A stretch of 64,000 nt of DNA from NCBI GenBank assembly GCA_033854175.1, contig JAWOKN010000056.1, positions 1 through 64,000 of the forward strand, in the 5' to 3' direction. This stretch comes from DATKPE01 sp033854175. GTDB taxonomy: Bacteria; Bacteroidota; Ignavibacteria; UBA10030; SZUA-254. How positions within the stretch are numbered: position 1 is the first letter of the stretch; every line of letters starts with the position of its first letter. Below the pieces are notes generated by a model, which was given only the letters and a program-made list of their open reading frames with translations, ran no database searches and was not told the DNA's origin. Positions 16,316 to 24,579 of this stretch are shown piece by piece. The position numbers and the translations under genes are program-made.

Positions 16316-17458
16316 TTATCTTTCAATGATTTCGGATAATTCGGATTTCGCGCCCTCGCGCTGGTTTTCCCCCTTTGGAGCCGGTGACTGCGCGGCGGGT
16401 GTCTGGATGAGGTGAAGCATCTGCTCGAGGATCTCATCCGGGGGAGGAATCATACCGCCCAGGCGTCCGTAAAAATTCACCGTAGTCTTACCTTCGACGG
16501 CCAGCCGGACATCCTCGACCATCTGTCCCGCATTGAGTTCAATAACCAGGATATTCCGCACCTTCGGAGCTAGTTCCCGGAGGATCTGGTAGGGATACGG
16601 AAACAGAGTAATCGGGCGGACGAGGCCGGCCTTGATGCCGCGGTGGCGTGCCAGTTCGACGGCGCGGGCGCAGATCCTTGCGGCAAGTCCGTAGGCGACG
16701 AGGATCATATCGGCGTCGTCGCACGACGTAAGCTGACAGCGGACCTCACTCTCGCGGACCTTCCGGTACTTCTCCTGGAGCTGTTTATTGATCCCCTCCA
16801 TCTTTTCAGGCTGGATAAACAATGACGTGACGATATTCCGTTCGCGGTCGGGGGTTTTGCCGGTGGTAGCCCACGGTTTATCGACCCTGTGCTTATTCGG
16901 GTCATACTCCCTGAAGGTGACAGCCTCCATCATCTGGCCGAGGGCACCGTCGGCGAGGATCATGACGGGATTGCGGTATTTGTCGGCGAGGTCGAAGCCG
17001 TCGAAGACAAAATCGGCCATCTCCTGGACGCTGTTGGGGGCAAGGACGATAAGGTGATAATCGCCGTGTCCGCCCCCCTTGGTCGCCTGGAAATAATCCC
17101 CCTGTGAGGGCTGGATCGTGCCGAGGCCCGGGCCGCCGCGGTTGACGTTGACCACGAGGCAGGGCAGCTGAGCCGATGCGATATAGGAAAGGCCCTCCTG
17201 CATGAGGCTGATACCGGGGCTTGAGGACGAGGTCATTGCCCGTTTGCCTGCGCCTGCGGCGCCGTAGACCATATTGATGGCCGCAAGCTCGCTTTCCGAC
17301 TGCATGACGACCATACCCCGTTTCCTCCCCTCCTCGGCCAGATACTCGATGACCTCAGACTGGGGGGTAATGGGATAACCGAAATACCCGTCGCAACCCG
17401 CCCGGATGGCGGCTTCCGCGAGGGCTTCGTTGCCCTTCATCAATTTCGCTTCGCTCAT
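16316..17458 (-). CDS. vorB: 2-oxoacid:ferredoxin oxidoreductase, alpha subunit (VorB-like)
   Basis: The 380-residue protein starts MSEAKLMKGNEALAEAAIRA, then GYPITPQSEVIEYLAE and QSESELAAINMVYGAAGAGK, followed by SSSPGISLMQEG. These are the pyrimidine-binding domain motifs of the alpha subunit; this close form is usually called VorB (3-methyl-2-oxobutanoate type). The C-terminal about 25 residues are a Pro/Gln/Glu-rich tail. It overlaps the ferredoxin subunit by 4 bases (ATGA), so the set is coupled in translation. Role in Val/Leu/Ile or 2-oxobutyrate oxidation is likely given the PLP lyase in the same run. Confidence 0.9.
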   Translation of the reverse strand: MSEAKLMKGNEALAEAAIRAGCDGYFGYPITPQSEVIEYLAEEGRKRGMVVMQSESELAAINMVYGAAGAGKRAMTSSSSPGISLMQEGLSYIASAQLPCLVVNVNRGGPGLGTIQPSQGDYFQATKGGGHGDYHLIVLAPNSVQEMADFVFDGFDLADKYRNPVMILADGALGQMMEAVTFREYDPNKHRVDKPWATTGKTPDRERNIVTSLFIQPEKMEGINKQLQEKYRKVRESEVRCQLTSCDDADMILVAYGLAARICARAVELARHRGIKAGLVRPITLFPYPYQILRELAPKVRNILVIELNAGQMVEDVRLAVEGKTTVNFYGRLGGMIPPPDEILEQMLHLIQTPAAQSPAPKGENQREGAKSELSEIIER

Positions 17459-17781
17459 ATATCTATTCCTCCTTGGGGTTGTTCATCGAGGACGACCCTG
17501 ACATTGCTTTTCACGTTGGAGATAACGGCGACCGGTTCCTTCTTCGCGGCGCTCTTGCCGTCCTTGCGGGAGCGGTAGACGGTTATGACGGCATCGGGGC
17601 AGACAAGGGCGCAGTTGACGCAGCCGGTGCAGTTATCCTGGACAAGCACGGCATAGTGATATCCTTTTGCGTTGATTTCCTTCGAAAGCGCCAGACTCTC
17701 CTGCGGGCACGAGTCGATACAGATCTCGCACCCCTTGCAGGTTTCCACCTGAATCTGGACAGTTCCATGGACTGTAGCCAT
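17455..17781 (-). CDS. 2[4Fe-4S] ferredoxin, delta subunit of the oxidoreductase
   Basis: The 108-residue protein has CKGCEICIDSCP and CTGCVNCALVCP, two CX2CX2CX3C motifs binding two [4Fe-4S] clusters that carry electrons out of the 2-oxoacid oxidoreductase. AAGGAG lies before ATG 17781. A basic/Val-rich C-terminal tail of about 35 residues is longer than in most delta subunits. First gene of the four-subunit set. Confidence 0.92.
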   Translation of the reverse strand: MATVHGTVQIQVETCKGCEICIDSCPQESLALSKEINAKGYHYAVLVQDNCTGCVNCALVCPDAVITVYRSRKDGKSAAKKEPVAVISNVKSNVRVVLDEQPQGGIDI

Positions 17782-17792
17782 AGGTACTCCTT

Positions 17793-18098
17793 TTAAGTTG
17801 AAAACAAAACCTGATTACTCCCGGCCGACATCGCGATCTGCAATTCCTCTTCGATCCACGTTTCGAACTCATACACGCTCGGTATCCTGCCGGCGGACTT
17901 GAGTTTCTCATTGACAAGTATCGTCGGAACCACGAGGGCCCCCATCGAGGCGATTTGCTGGATATCATTGATCCACTGGACGCGCGGTTTGGTTTCAAAG
18001 CGCGAGACCGAGGCGGTGGCATTCGTGACGGCATGACGGACCTTAGCCGTCGGCAGGCCGATGATTTTGATTCGAACGGGATTAGGTCGCGGTTTCAT
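17793..18098 (-). CDS. Thioredoxin-fold protein without CXXC
   Basis: The 101-residue protein matches the small Thioredoxin_3 (redox-active disulfide) group in its second half: a cis-Pro site in MGALVVPTILVNEKLKSAGR and PSVYEFETWI. At the active-site position, after KIIGL, the sequence is PTAK instead of CxxC, and no Cys occurs in the protein as translated. It therefore cannot do dithiol chemistry. ATG 18098 is preferred; a TTG at 18107 would overlap the malic enzyme stop. Neighbours are malic enzyme and the oxidoreductase ferredoxin, so it may be a structural or sensing partner. Confidence 0.7.
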   Translation of the reverse strand: MKPRPNPVRIKIIGLPTAKVRHAVTNATASVSRFETKPRVQWINDIQQIASMGALVVPTILVNEKLKSAGRIPSVYEFETWIEEELQIAMSAGSNQVLFST

Positions 18099-18103
18099 TG
18101 CTG

Positions 18104-20404
18104 TCAATTCACTTTCACTGGTTCTCTCAGCACCTGTTTGACTGTTTGGCCGGTCTGTGACTGCTGGGCTTCATGGACGGCCATGGCGGTAATATTGACG
18201 ATATCGCTCACATCGTTCCCCGGCACCAGGAGGTAGACCGGTTTCCGGATCCCCATAAGGATCGGGCCGATGGCGGTTGCGCCGCCAAGGCGCCAGAGAA
18301 GCTTATAGGAAACGTTGGCCGATGTGAGGTCCGGGAAGATCAGCACATTTGCGCGGGTTTTGAGCGTATTGAACGGGTAAAGCTCGTTGAGGATCTCCGG
18401 AACTGTCGCCGTATCGGCCATCATCTCGCCGTCGATCGTGAGGTCGGGCGCCTGTCGTTTCACGATTGCGACAGCTCGTGCGACCTTCTCCGAAAGCGGG
18501 TGGCGGGTGCTGCCGAAATTCGAGAACGAGAGCATGGCCAGCCGCGGTTCGATATCAAACCGTTTCACCCGTTCCGCGGTCAGCATGGCAATCTCGGCCA
18601 GTTCCTCGGCTGATGGTTCGATATTCACCGTGGCGTCGGCGATAAAGACGGTCTGGTTCTTGAAGACCATCATATAGAGGCCGGCGATCCTGTTGACGCC
18701 GTCCTTCTTTCCGATGATCTGAAGTGCCGGTCTCACGGTTTCGGGGTACTGCTGGGTAAGGCCGGAGATGAGGCCGTCGGCGTCCCCCTGGCGGACCATG
18801 AGCATGCCGAAGATATTATGAGTTTTCAGATGGCGTTCCGCGTCGAACTTCGTCACGCCGTGGCGCTGCCGGATGTTATAGAACGTGGTAATATACTCAT
18901 CGAGCTTCGCCGATTTCGAGGGATTGATAATCTCGATCCCCTCGAGGTCGAGGCCCAGGTCGGCGATCCGCTGCTGGATCAGGGTGCGGCTCCCCAGGAG
19001 TATTGGACGTGCGATCTTTTCGTCGACGATGATATGGGCGGCGCGGAGAATCTTCTCCTCCTCGCCCTCCGGGAAGACGATGCGTTTGGGTTCGCTCTGC
19101 GCCTTATGGATAAAGAAGCGCATAATCTCGCGCGACTTGCCCAACCGAGCCTCGAGCGAATCGCGGTAGGCCTCGATATCCTTGATCGGATTGCGGGCGA
19201 CGCCGGAATCCATGGCGGCCTTGGCGACGGCGACGGCTTCCCACAAAAGAACGCGCGGATCGAACGGTTTCGGGATGATATATTCCCGGCCGAACTCAAT
19301 CCTCTTGGCGCCATAGGCCTTGATGACGGAGTCGGGGACATCCTCCTTGGTCAGGCGTGCGAGTGCATTGGAAGCTGCGACCTTCATCTCGTCGTTGATC
19401 GCCATTGCGCGCACATCGAGGGCGCCGCGGAAGATAAAGGGGAATCCGAGGACATTATTCACCTGGTTCGGGTAATCGGACCGGCCGGTGGCCATAATGA
19501 CATCATCGCGGGCTGCGACGGCGTCGTTATAGGTAATCTCGGGATCGGGGTTGGCCATAGCGAAGACGATCGGTTTGTCGGCCATCGAGCGGAGCATCTC
19601 CTTCGAGACAATATCCTTGGCGGAGACGCCGCAGAAAACATCGGCCCCCTTCATGGCATCGGCGAGAGTCCGTTTATCGGTTACGGCGGCAAAATACTCC
19701 TTATAGGGGTTCATCCCCTCGGTTCTCCCCTTATAGACGACGCCCTTGGTATCGACGAGGGTAATATTCTCCCGTTTCACGCCGAGGCGTTCATAGAACT
19801 TCGCGCAGGCGATCCCGGCCGCGCCGGCGCCGCTGAAGACCACCCGGACCTCGCCGATCTTCTTCTTCACCAGTTCAAGGGCGTTCATCAGGGCGGCGCC
19901 GCTGATGATGGCGGTACCGTGCTGGTCGTCGTGGAAGACGGGGATATTCATCGTCTTCTTGAGCGTCTCCTCGATATAGAAGCACTCGGGGGCCTTGATA
20001 TCCTCCAGGTTGATCCCGCCGAATGTGGGTTCAAGCATCTGGACGGTCTTGATGATGGCGTCGGGGTCGTGGGAATTCAGTTCGATATCGAACACGTCGA
20101 CATCGGCGAAGCGTTTGAAGAGGACCCCTTTCCCCTCCATGACCGGTTTACCGGCCAGAGCGCCGATATCGCCGAGACCCAAGACGGCGGTGCCGTTACT
20201 GACGACGGCGACGAGGTTGCCTTTGGCGGTATAGCGGTAGACATCCTCGGGGTTGGCTTCAATTTCCTTGCACGGGTCGGCGACGCCTGGCGTATAGGCC
20301 AGGGAAAGGTCGCGCTGAGTGGCGCACGGCTTCGTGGAGATGACTTCAATCTTGCCATGACGGCCTTGCGAATGATAATCGAGGGCTTCCTGTTTGCGTA
20401 CCAT
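18104..20404 (-). CDS. maeB: NADP-type malic enzyme fused to phosphate acetyltransferase-like domain
   Basis: The 766-residue MaeB-type protein decarboxylates malate to pyruvate. The malic enzyme part (about 1-430) shows AYTPGVADPC, the metal site in FHDDQHGTA, and the dinucleotide fold FSGAGAAGIACAKF. The C-terminal about 330 residues (IVFPEGEEEKILRAA ... ANVLIFPDLTSANVSYKL ... GPILMGIRKPVYLL) are a phosphotransacetylase-like domain, which in this family regulates by binding acetyl-CoA and is not normally catalytic. AAAGGGA precedes ATG 20404. It feeds pyruvate to PFOR and may be co-transcribed with the oxidoreductase genes. Confidence 0.93.
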   Translation of the reverse strand: MVRKQEALDYHSQGRHGKIEVISTKPCATQRDLSLAYTPGVADPCKEIEANPEDVYRYTAKGNLVAVVSNGTAVLGLGDIGALAGKPVMEGKGVLFKRFADVDVFDIELNSHDPDAIIKTVQMLEPTFGGINLEDIKAPECFYIEETLKKTMNIPVFHDDQHGTAIISGAALMNALELVKKKIGEVRVVFSGAGAAGIACAKFYERLGVKRENITLVDTKGVVYKGRTEGMNPYKEYFAAVTDKRTLADAMKGADVFCGVSAKDIVSKEMLRSMADKPIVFAMANPDPEITYNDAVAARDDVIMATGRSDYPNQVNNVLGFPFIFRGALDVRAMAINDEMKVAASNALARLTKEDVPDSVIKAYGAKRIEFGREYIIPKPFDPRVLLWEAVAVAKAAMDSGVARNPIKDIEAYRDSLEARLGKSREIMRFFIHKAQSEPKRIVFPEGEEEKILRAAHIIVDEKIARPILLGSRTLIQQRIADLGLDLEGIEIINPSKSAKLDEYITTFYNIRQRHGVTKFDAERHLKTHNIFGMLMVRQGDADGLISGLTQQYPETVRPALQIIGKKDGVNRIAGLYMMVFKNQTVFIADATVNIEPSAEELAEIAMLTAERVKRFDIEPRLAMLSFSNFGSTRHPLSEKVARAVAIVKRQAPDLTIDGEMMADTATVPEILNELYPFNTLKTRANVLIFPDLTSANVSYKLLWRLGGATAIGPILMGIRKPVYLLVPGNDVSDIVNITAMAVHEAQQSQTGQTVKQVLREPVKVN

Positions 20405-20462
20405 AATATTATCCCTTTCACATTGATACCTGACGAGCGGGGTATCAGATTTTTAGTCGAGT

Positions 20463-20858
20463 TTATCTACCGGGCACATCGCCGCCCTCATGCCTCAGGC
20501 GCCAGCAACCGACATCCGACGGTGGCGAGAGAAACGGCCCGGTCAAATCAAGATGTTTGACGCTTCCCCAGGAGGGAAGAATGTCGTGAGTTAAGAACTT
20601 TTTCGTATAATCGGCCAGATCGAGATCATCCTCGACATCCTCATCCACGCAGACATAGACATCGACGATGCCGTGTGTTCCCTGAATGGAGCGCGGGCAG
20701 AGGGCATAGGCAATAAACCCCGTATCGCGCCATTCGTAGGCCTTCAGGATATGGTCGTAGGTATTCGGGAGTTCCAGCAGCATATCGATCTCTTTATGCA
20801 GCTCCAGTTCGAGGACAAATTTTTCACAATACTTGCACCGCTGTTCCGCAGTTTGCAT
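20463..20858 (-). CDS. Conserved-looking acidic protein of unknown function
   Basis: ATG 20858 follows an AGGAGG-rich stretch and gives 131 residues. A CKYC pair lies near the N-terminus (residues 7-10), with later Cys in LCPR and VYVCVDED and GCWRLRH, so a small metal site is possible. The middle is very acidic (VDEDVEDDLDLADYTKKFL). I do not recognise the family. It lies between malic enzyme and the CoA-transferase in the minus-strand run, about 60 bases before the former. Confidence 0.6.
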   Translation of the reverse strand: MQTAEQRCKYCEKFVLELELHKEIDMLLELPNTYDHILKAYEWRDTGFIAYALCPRSIQGTHGIVDVYVCVDEDVEDDLDLADYTKKFLTHDILPSWGSVKHLDLTGPFLSPPSDVGCWRLRHEGGDVPGR

Positions 20859-20894
20859 ATCCTCCTCCTCTATGATTGGACGCTTGACCATAGT

Positions 20895-22268
20895 TCAGGA
20901 ATGAACTGCCGTAGTTAGGGTTTTACCATGCATCCGGCGGCCGGAGGCCGATGGACACAAAATCTTCTGCTGGCACGCATCGCGTTCGAGCCCCTCCTGG
21001 AACTTCGGGTGGGCGATATCGATCAGGGCGCGTGCGCGCTCGCGGACCGTTCTGCCGTAGAGATCGGCAACGCCGAACTCCGTGACGACAAAATGGACAT
21101 CGCCGCGTGTGGTGGTAACGCCCGCACCTTCGGAGAGCGTGGCGACAATGCGCGAGCACTCCCCGTCCCTGGCGGTGGAGGGGAGGGCGATGATCGGTTT
21201 TCCACCCTTACTCTTCGCGGCGCCGCGGATAAAATCGAGCTGACCGCCGAAACCGCTATAGAACCTCCGTCCGATCGAGTCCGCGCAGACCTGGCCGGTA
21301 TAATCGACCTCGATTGCCGAATTGATCGCGACCATATTATCGTTCTTGGCGATAATAAACGGATCGTTCACATAATGCGAAGGATGGAATTCGATGAGCG
21401 GATTATTGTCGATAAAATTGAACAGCGGCCGGGTCGCAAGGACGAACGAGGCGATCATTTTCCCCGGATGGAGGGATTTCCTCTCGTTGGTGATCACGCC
21501 GTCGTCGACAAGCTTCATGACGCCGTCGGCGAACATCTCGGTATGCATGCCGAGGTGTTTCTTCCCGTGGAGGTAATGGAGGACCGCGTCGGGGATAGCG
21601 CCGATGCCGAGCTGGAGAGTGGATCCGTCCTCGATCAGTTCCGAGATATTCTTCCCGATCTTCTCAAAGACCTCGAGTTCGTCCTTCGAGATTTCCTTAT
21701 TGACCTGGGGCAGCTCCTTCAGGGGGACATCGGTTTCGATGCAGTAGGTAAACTTATCGACATGAATAAAGCAATCCCCCAGTGTGCGGGGCATATTGGG
21801 ATTCACCTGGGCGATGATGACCTTGGCGACCTCGGTCGCCGGTTTCGTGCACTCGACGCCGACGCCGAAGCTGCAGAAGCCGTGTTCGTCGGGCGGGGAG
21901 ACATGAACGAGCGCGACATCGATCGGCAGGATACCGCGGTAAAAGAGATGGGGGATTTCAGAAAGAAAGATCGGAGTAAAATCGGCCTTCCCCTCGTTCA
22001 CCGCCTGGCGGACATTCTTCCCCATAAAGAGAGCGTTATGCCTTATGTGCCCTTCCATCTCCGGATCGGAGTAGCGCGATTTGCCGACAGTCAGGAGATG
22101 GATCACCTCGACATCCTCCAGTTCGAAGGCCCTGTCGCACATTGCATCGACAAGGACAGCCGGGACGGCGCATCCCGGGTGAACATAGACGCGCTGACCC
22201 GACCCGATGATACTGACGGCCTCCTGGGGAGTCCGTAATTTCGATTTATACCGATCGATCCACACCAT
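20895..22268 (-). CDS. Acetyl-CoA hydrolase / 4-hydroxybutyrate-type CoA-transferase
   Basis: The mature frame from ATG 22268 (MVWIDRYKSKLRTPQEAVSI) gives 457 residues; an upstream start at 22304 would overlap alanine dehydrogenase. Features of the family are GSGQRVYVHPGCAVP, GIGAIPDAVL, NSAIEVDYTGQV with the catalytic Glu, and GGQLDFIRGAAKSKGG plus the C-terminal TEFGVADLYGRT. It moves CoA between acids or hydrolyses acetyl-CoA to acetate, which with ferredoxin-linked 2-oxoacid oxidation would give an acetate-forming route. The exact acyl substrate cannot be told. Confidence 0.9.
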   Translation of the reverse strand: MVWIDRYKSKLRTPQEAVSIIGSGQRVYVHPGCAVPAVLVDAMCDRAFELEDVEVIHLLTVGKSRYSDPEMEGHIRHNALFMGKNVRQAVNEGKADFTPIFLSEIPHLFYRGILPIDVALVHVSPPDEHGFCSFGVGVECTKPATEVAKVIIAQVNPNMPRTLGDCFIHVDKFTYCIETDVPLKELPQVNKEISKDELEVFEKIGKNISELIEDGSTLQLGIGAIPDAVLHYLHGKKHLGMHTEMFADGVMKLVDDGVITNERKSLHPGKMIASFVLATRPLFNFIDNNPLIEFHPSHYVNDPFIIAKNDNMVAINSAIEVDYTGQVCADSIGRRFYSGFGGQLDFIRGAAKSKGGKPIIALPSTARDGECSRIVATLSEGAGVTTTRGDVHFVVTEFGVADLYGRTVRERARALIDIAHPKFQEGLERDACQQKILCPSASGRRMHGKTLTTAVHS

Positions 22269-22276
22269 GCTGGTTA

Positions 22277-23395
22277 TCAGGATAAGAGTTTTGAAACTTC
22301 GCACGCATTGACTTCAAACCTCCGGGCGATCTCCCCGCGGGTACACATCCCCTTGAACGTACAGACGCCCTTTGCGAGGCCGGCATTTTCCTGGAGCGCG
22401 CCGTCGACGCCCTTCAGTGTAATAAGCTGAAGGTAAGGCAGAAGGGCGTTGGTCAATCCATAGGTAGCGGTACGGGCGACATTGGCCGGCATATTCGGGA
22501 CGCAGTAATGAATCACGTCATGCCAGACATAGGTCGGGGATTCAAGCGTCGTGGGCCGGCTCGTGGCGCAGCAGCCCCCCTGATCGATCGAAGCATCGAT
22601 AATAATCGAGCCCGGTTTCATGGAAGCGACCATATCCTCGCTGATGACATGTGGTGCCCGTTCGGCCTTAATGAGAATCGCGCCGATGACCACATCGGCA
22701 AACTGGAGCGCCTTCCGCAAGTTATACTCATTGGCAACATAGGTCACGACGCGGTAATTGAACCTGTTCTCGAGAGCGCGGAGCTTATTAATATCCTTAT
22801 CCAGGACGATGACCTCGGCACCTGTGCCGAGGGCCATACGGGCGGCGGCCTGGCCCACGGTACCGGCCCCGATGATGACGACAGTAGCGGGCGGGATACC
22901 GGTAATACCGCCCATGACAATACCGCGGCCGTTATTATGGCTCTCGAGGAACCGTGCGGCGATATTCAGCGTCATCTGGCCCGCGATTTCGCCCATAATC
23001 TGGGAAATCGGGACATTGCCGGATTCATCCTCGATGAGTTCATACCCGAAGGCGCAGATCCTTTTCTGGAGAAGCTGTTCGAAGACCCTGGTCGGTGAAA
23101 CGGCCAGATGGAGAAAGCAAAAGACCGACTGACCGTCGACAAGTTTCTGGCAATCGTTTTCCGTCAGGGAAGAAATTTTCAGGAGAAGGTTGGAGCGGCC
23201 GAACACCTCGTCGTTTGAATAGACGATATGAGCGCCCACCGCCTGGTATTTCTCATCTGAAAAGTGTGACGCCTCGCCGGCATTCTTCTGGATAAACACC
23301 TGGTGGCCGCCGCTGGCAAGCGTCTGGACGCCTGCCGGAGTCAGAGCCACTCTCCGCTCACGCCGCGGATCTTCACTCAAAATGCCAATGTTCAT
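22277..23395 (-). CDS. ald: Alanine dehydrogenase-like protein
   Basis: Start ATG 23395 (MNIGILSEDPRRERRVALTP) gives 372 residues, the normal family length; the frame to 23449 adds a hydrophobic stretch that is not part of the family. LLLKISS and FCFLHLA carry the substrate Lys and His positions, GAGTVGQAAARMALG is the NAD-binding loop, and HYCVPNMPANVARTATYGLT is the Ald C-terminal signature. It interconverts alanine and pyruvate with NAD. The transhydrogenase alpha subunit is related but is longer and lacks this tail. It is the first gene of the minus-strand run down to 11546. Confidence 0.85.
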   Translation of the reverse strand: MNIGILSEDPRRERRVALTPAGVQTLASGGHQVFIQKNAGEASHFSDEKYQAVGAHIVYSNDEVFGRSNLLLKISSLTENDCQKLVDGQSVFCFLHLAVSPTRVFEQLLQKRICAFGYELIEDESGNVPISQIMGEIAGQMTLNIAARFLESHNNGRGIVMGGITGIPPATVVIIGAGTVGQAAARMALGTGAEVIVLDKDINKLRALENRFNYRVVTYVANEYNLRKALQFADVVIGAILIKAERAPHVISEDMVASMKPGSIIIDASIDQGGCCATSRPTTLESPTYVWHDVIHYCVPNMPANVARTATYGLTNALLPYLQLITLKGVDGALQENAGLAKGVCTFKGMCTRGEIARRFEVNACEVSKLLS

Positions 23396-23795
23396 GATCT
23401 TGAACGCCAATAAAATGATGAGTCCCAGTACCAGTTTGTGGGGCGTCAATTAACATGCCAGTTCTTTGAGGGTTTTAGGCTGGTTACAAATGAAATTTGA
23501 GGAAATGCGGGATTCAAGCTTTCAAGAGTGAGAATCGCTCCTGACGGGGCTTTCAGCGGTGATAATCAAAAAACGGCATGAATCAGAAAGATCGGATATC
23601 ACGCCGGAAGGGATGAAAGAAGGGGAAAAATCCGGATACTGGACCTTGGGAAAATTTTCCCGGATGGAAACAAAACAGTGTCTTTCATCGTTTAAAAGTA
23701 ACAAACCGAAGGATGAAATTTTCAACACCGGGTGTTTGGAAATGCATCAAAAAAAACAGTACATTGAAAAAATTCTGAACCAGGAGATCCACTAC
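23396..23795. other. Divergent intergenic region
   Basis: About 400 bases between the minus-strand ald operon and the plus-strand barrel gene. It must hold promoters for both. I saw no clear -35/-10 or sigma-54 box and no supported gene; open frame 23559-23795 is a read-back of the barrel gene without family resemblance. Confidence 0.45.
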
Positions 23796-24518
23796 ATGCA
23801 CAGGGCAGACGCACCACGCACCATAGTCACGACAGCAATTCTCACACTCATCCTCCTCGTAACAGTGCCTGCGGCGGCACAACTGGGGAGTCCATACAGC
23901 ATCAACATCTTCGCAGGCTTCTCGCTCCCGGTGGGAGACTATTCATCCACCTCCGCCAGCTCGGCAAATGATTTTCTCAACGCAAGCGGCAACACGCCCG
24001 GTTTCGCGCAACTGGGGTTCAACGGGGGGATAGAGTACACGCTCCGCATCCACTCGCCCTACGAGATAGGGATACTCGGCAGCGTCAGCGTCAACGGAAC
24101 CGACGAGGGAGCATTGCGGCGGATATCCTCGGATGTCAGCTCGAACACCAGCGGCGGGACATGGTACCTTTACAGTGCCCTACTGAGCGGCGGTGTAGGG
24201 ACCGATTTGACGCCCGAATTGGGCATCCACGGGAGGATCTACGCGGGATTCACGGGAGGAAGCTCGGCGGAATTCAGCTTCTACAATCTCAACGGGAGCG
24301 GCGGGTATGTGATCCAGAAATCGACCTGGGCATCCACATTCGGATACGGCATAGGGACGGGGATAACATTGAGCAACTCCTGGGACATCAATCTCCGGTA
24401 TCTGGCCTCGAATCCGGAATACACATCGAACTGGACTGACGGGCGGCAGATCACCGACAAAAAATTCACGCAGCCATCCGGCATCCTGACACTCACGCTG
24501 GGATTGATTCTGAAATAG
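23796..24518 (+). CDS. Predicted outer-membrane beta-barrel protein
   Basis: ATG 23796 follows AGGAG by 8 bases and starts a signal peptide (MHRADAPRTIVTTAILTLIL... ending at AAAQ). The 240-residue product then shows repeated amphipathic strands rich in Gly, Ser, Tyr (SINIFAGFSLPVGDYSS, GFNGGIEYTLRIHSPYEIG, WASTFGYGIGTGITLSNSW) and ends GILTLTLGLILK, typical for an 8-stranded OmpA/PorT-like barrel. No peptidoglycan-binding domain follows. Function unknown. It converges with the ATP-grasp gene at 24580. Confidence 0.65.
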   Translation: MHRADAPRTIVTTAILTLILLVTVPAAAQLGSPYSINIFAGFSLPVGDYSSTSASSANDFLNASGNTPGFAQLGFNGGIEYTLRIHSPYEIGILGSVSVNGTDEGALRRISSDVSSNTSGGTWYLYSALLSGGVGTDLTPELGIHGRIYAGFTGGSSAEFSFYNLNGSGGYVIQKSTWASTFGYGIGTGITLSNSWDINLRYLASNPEYTSNWTDGRQITDKKFTQPSGILTLTLGLILK

Positions 24519-24579
24519 AGAGAAGGACACCCACCGCGTCTGACCTTCCCAAAACGCGGGGAAGGCGCCACACCTCATG

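Noticed and set aside
18818..20560. Long plus-strand open frame opposite malic enzyme (580 codons)
   Set aside because: It is a shadow of the maeB gene caused by GC-rich codons; its translation has no family pattern and no start signal.
20928..22238. Long plus-strand open frame opposite the CoA-transferase
   Set aside because: Shadow frame of a clear minus-strand enzyme gene.
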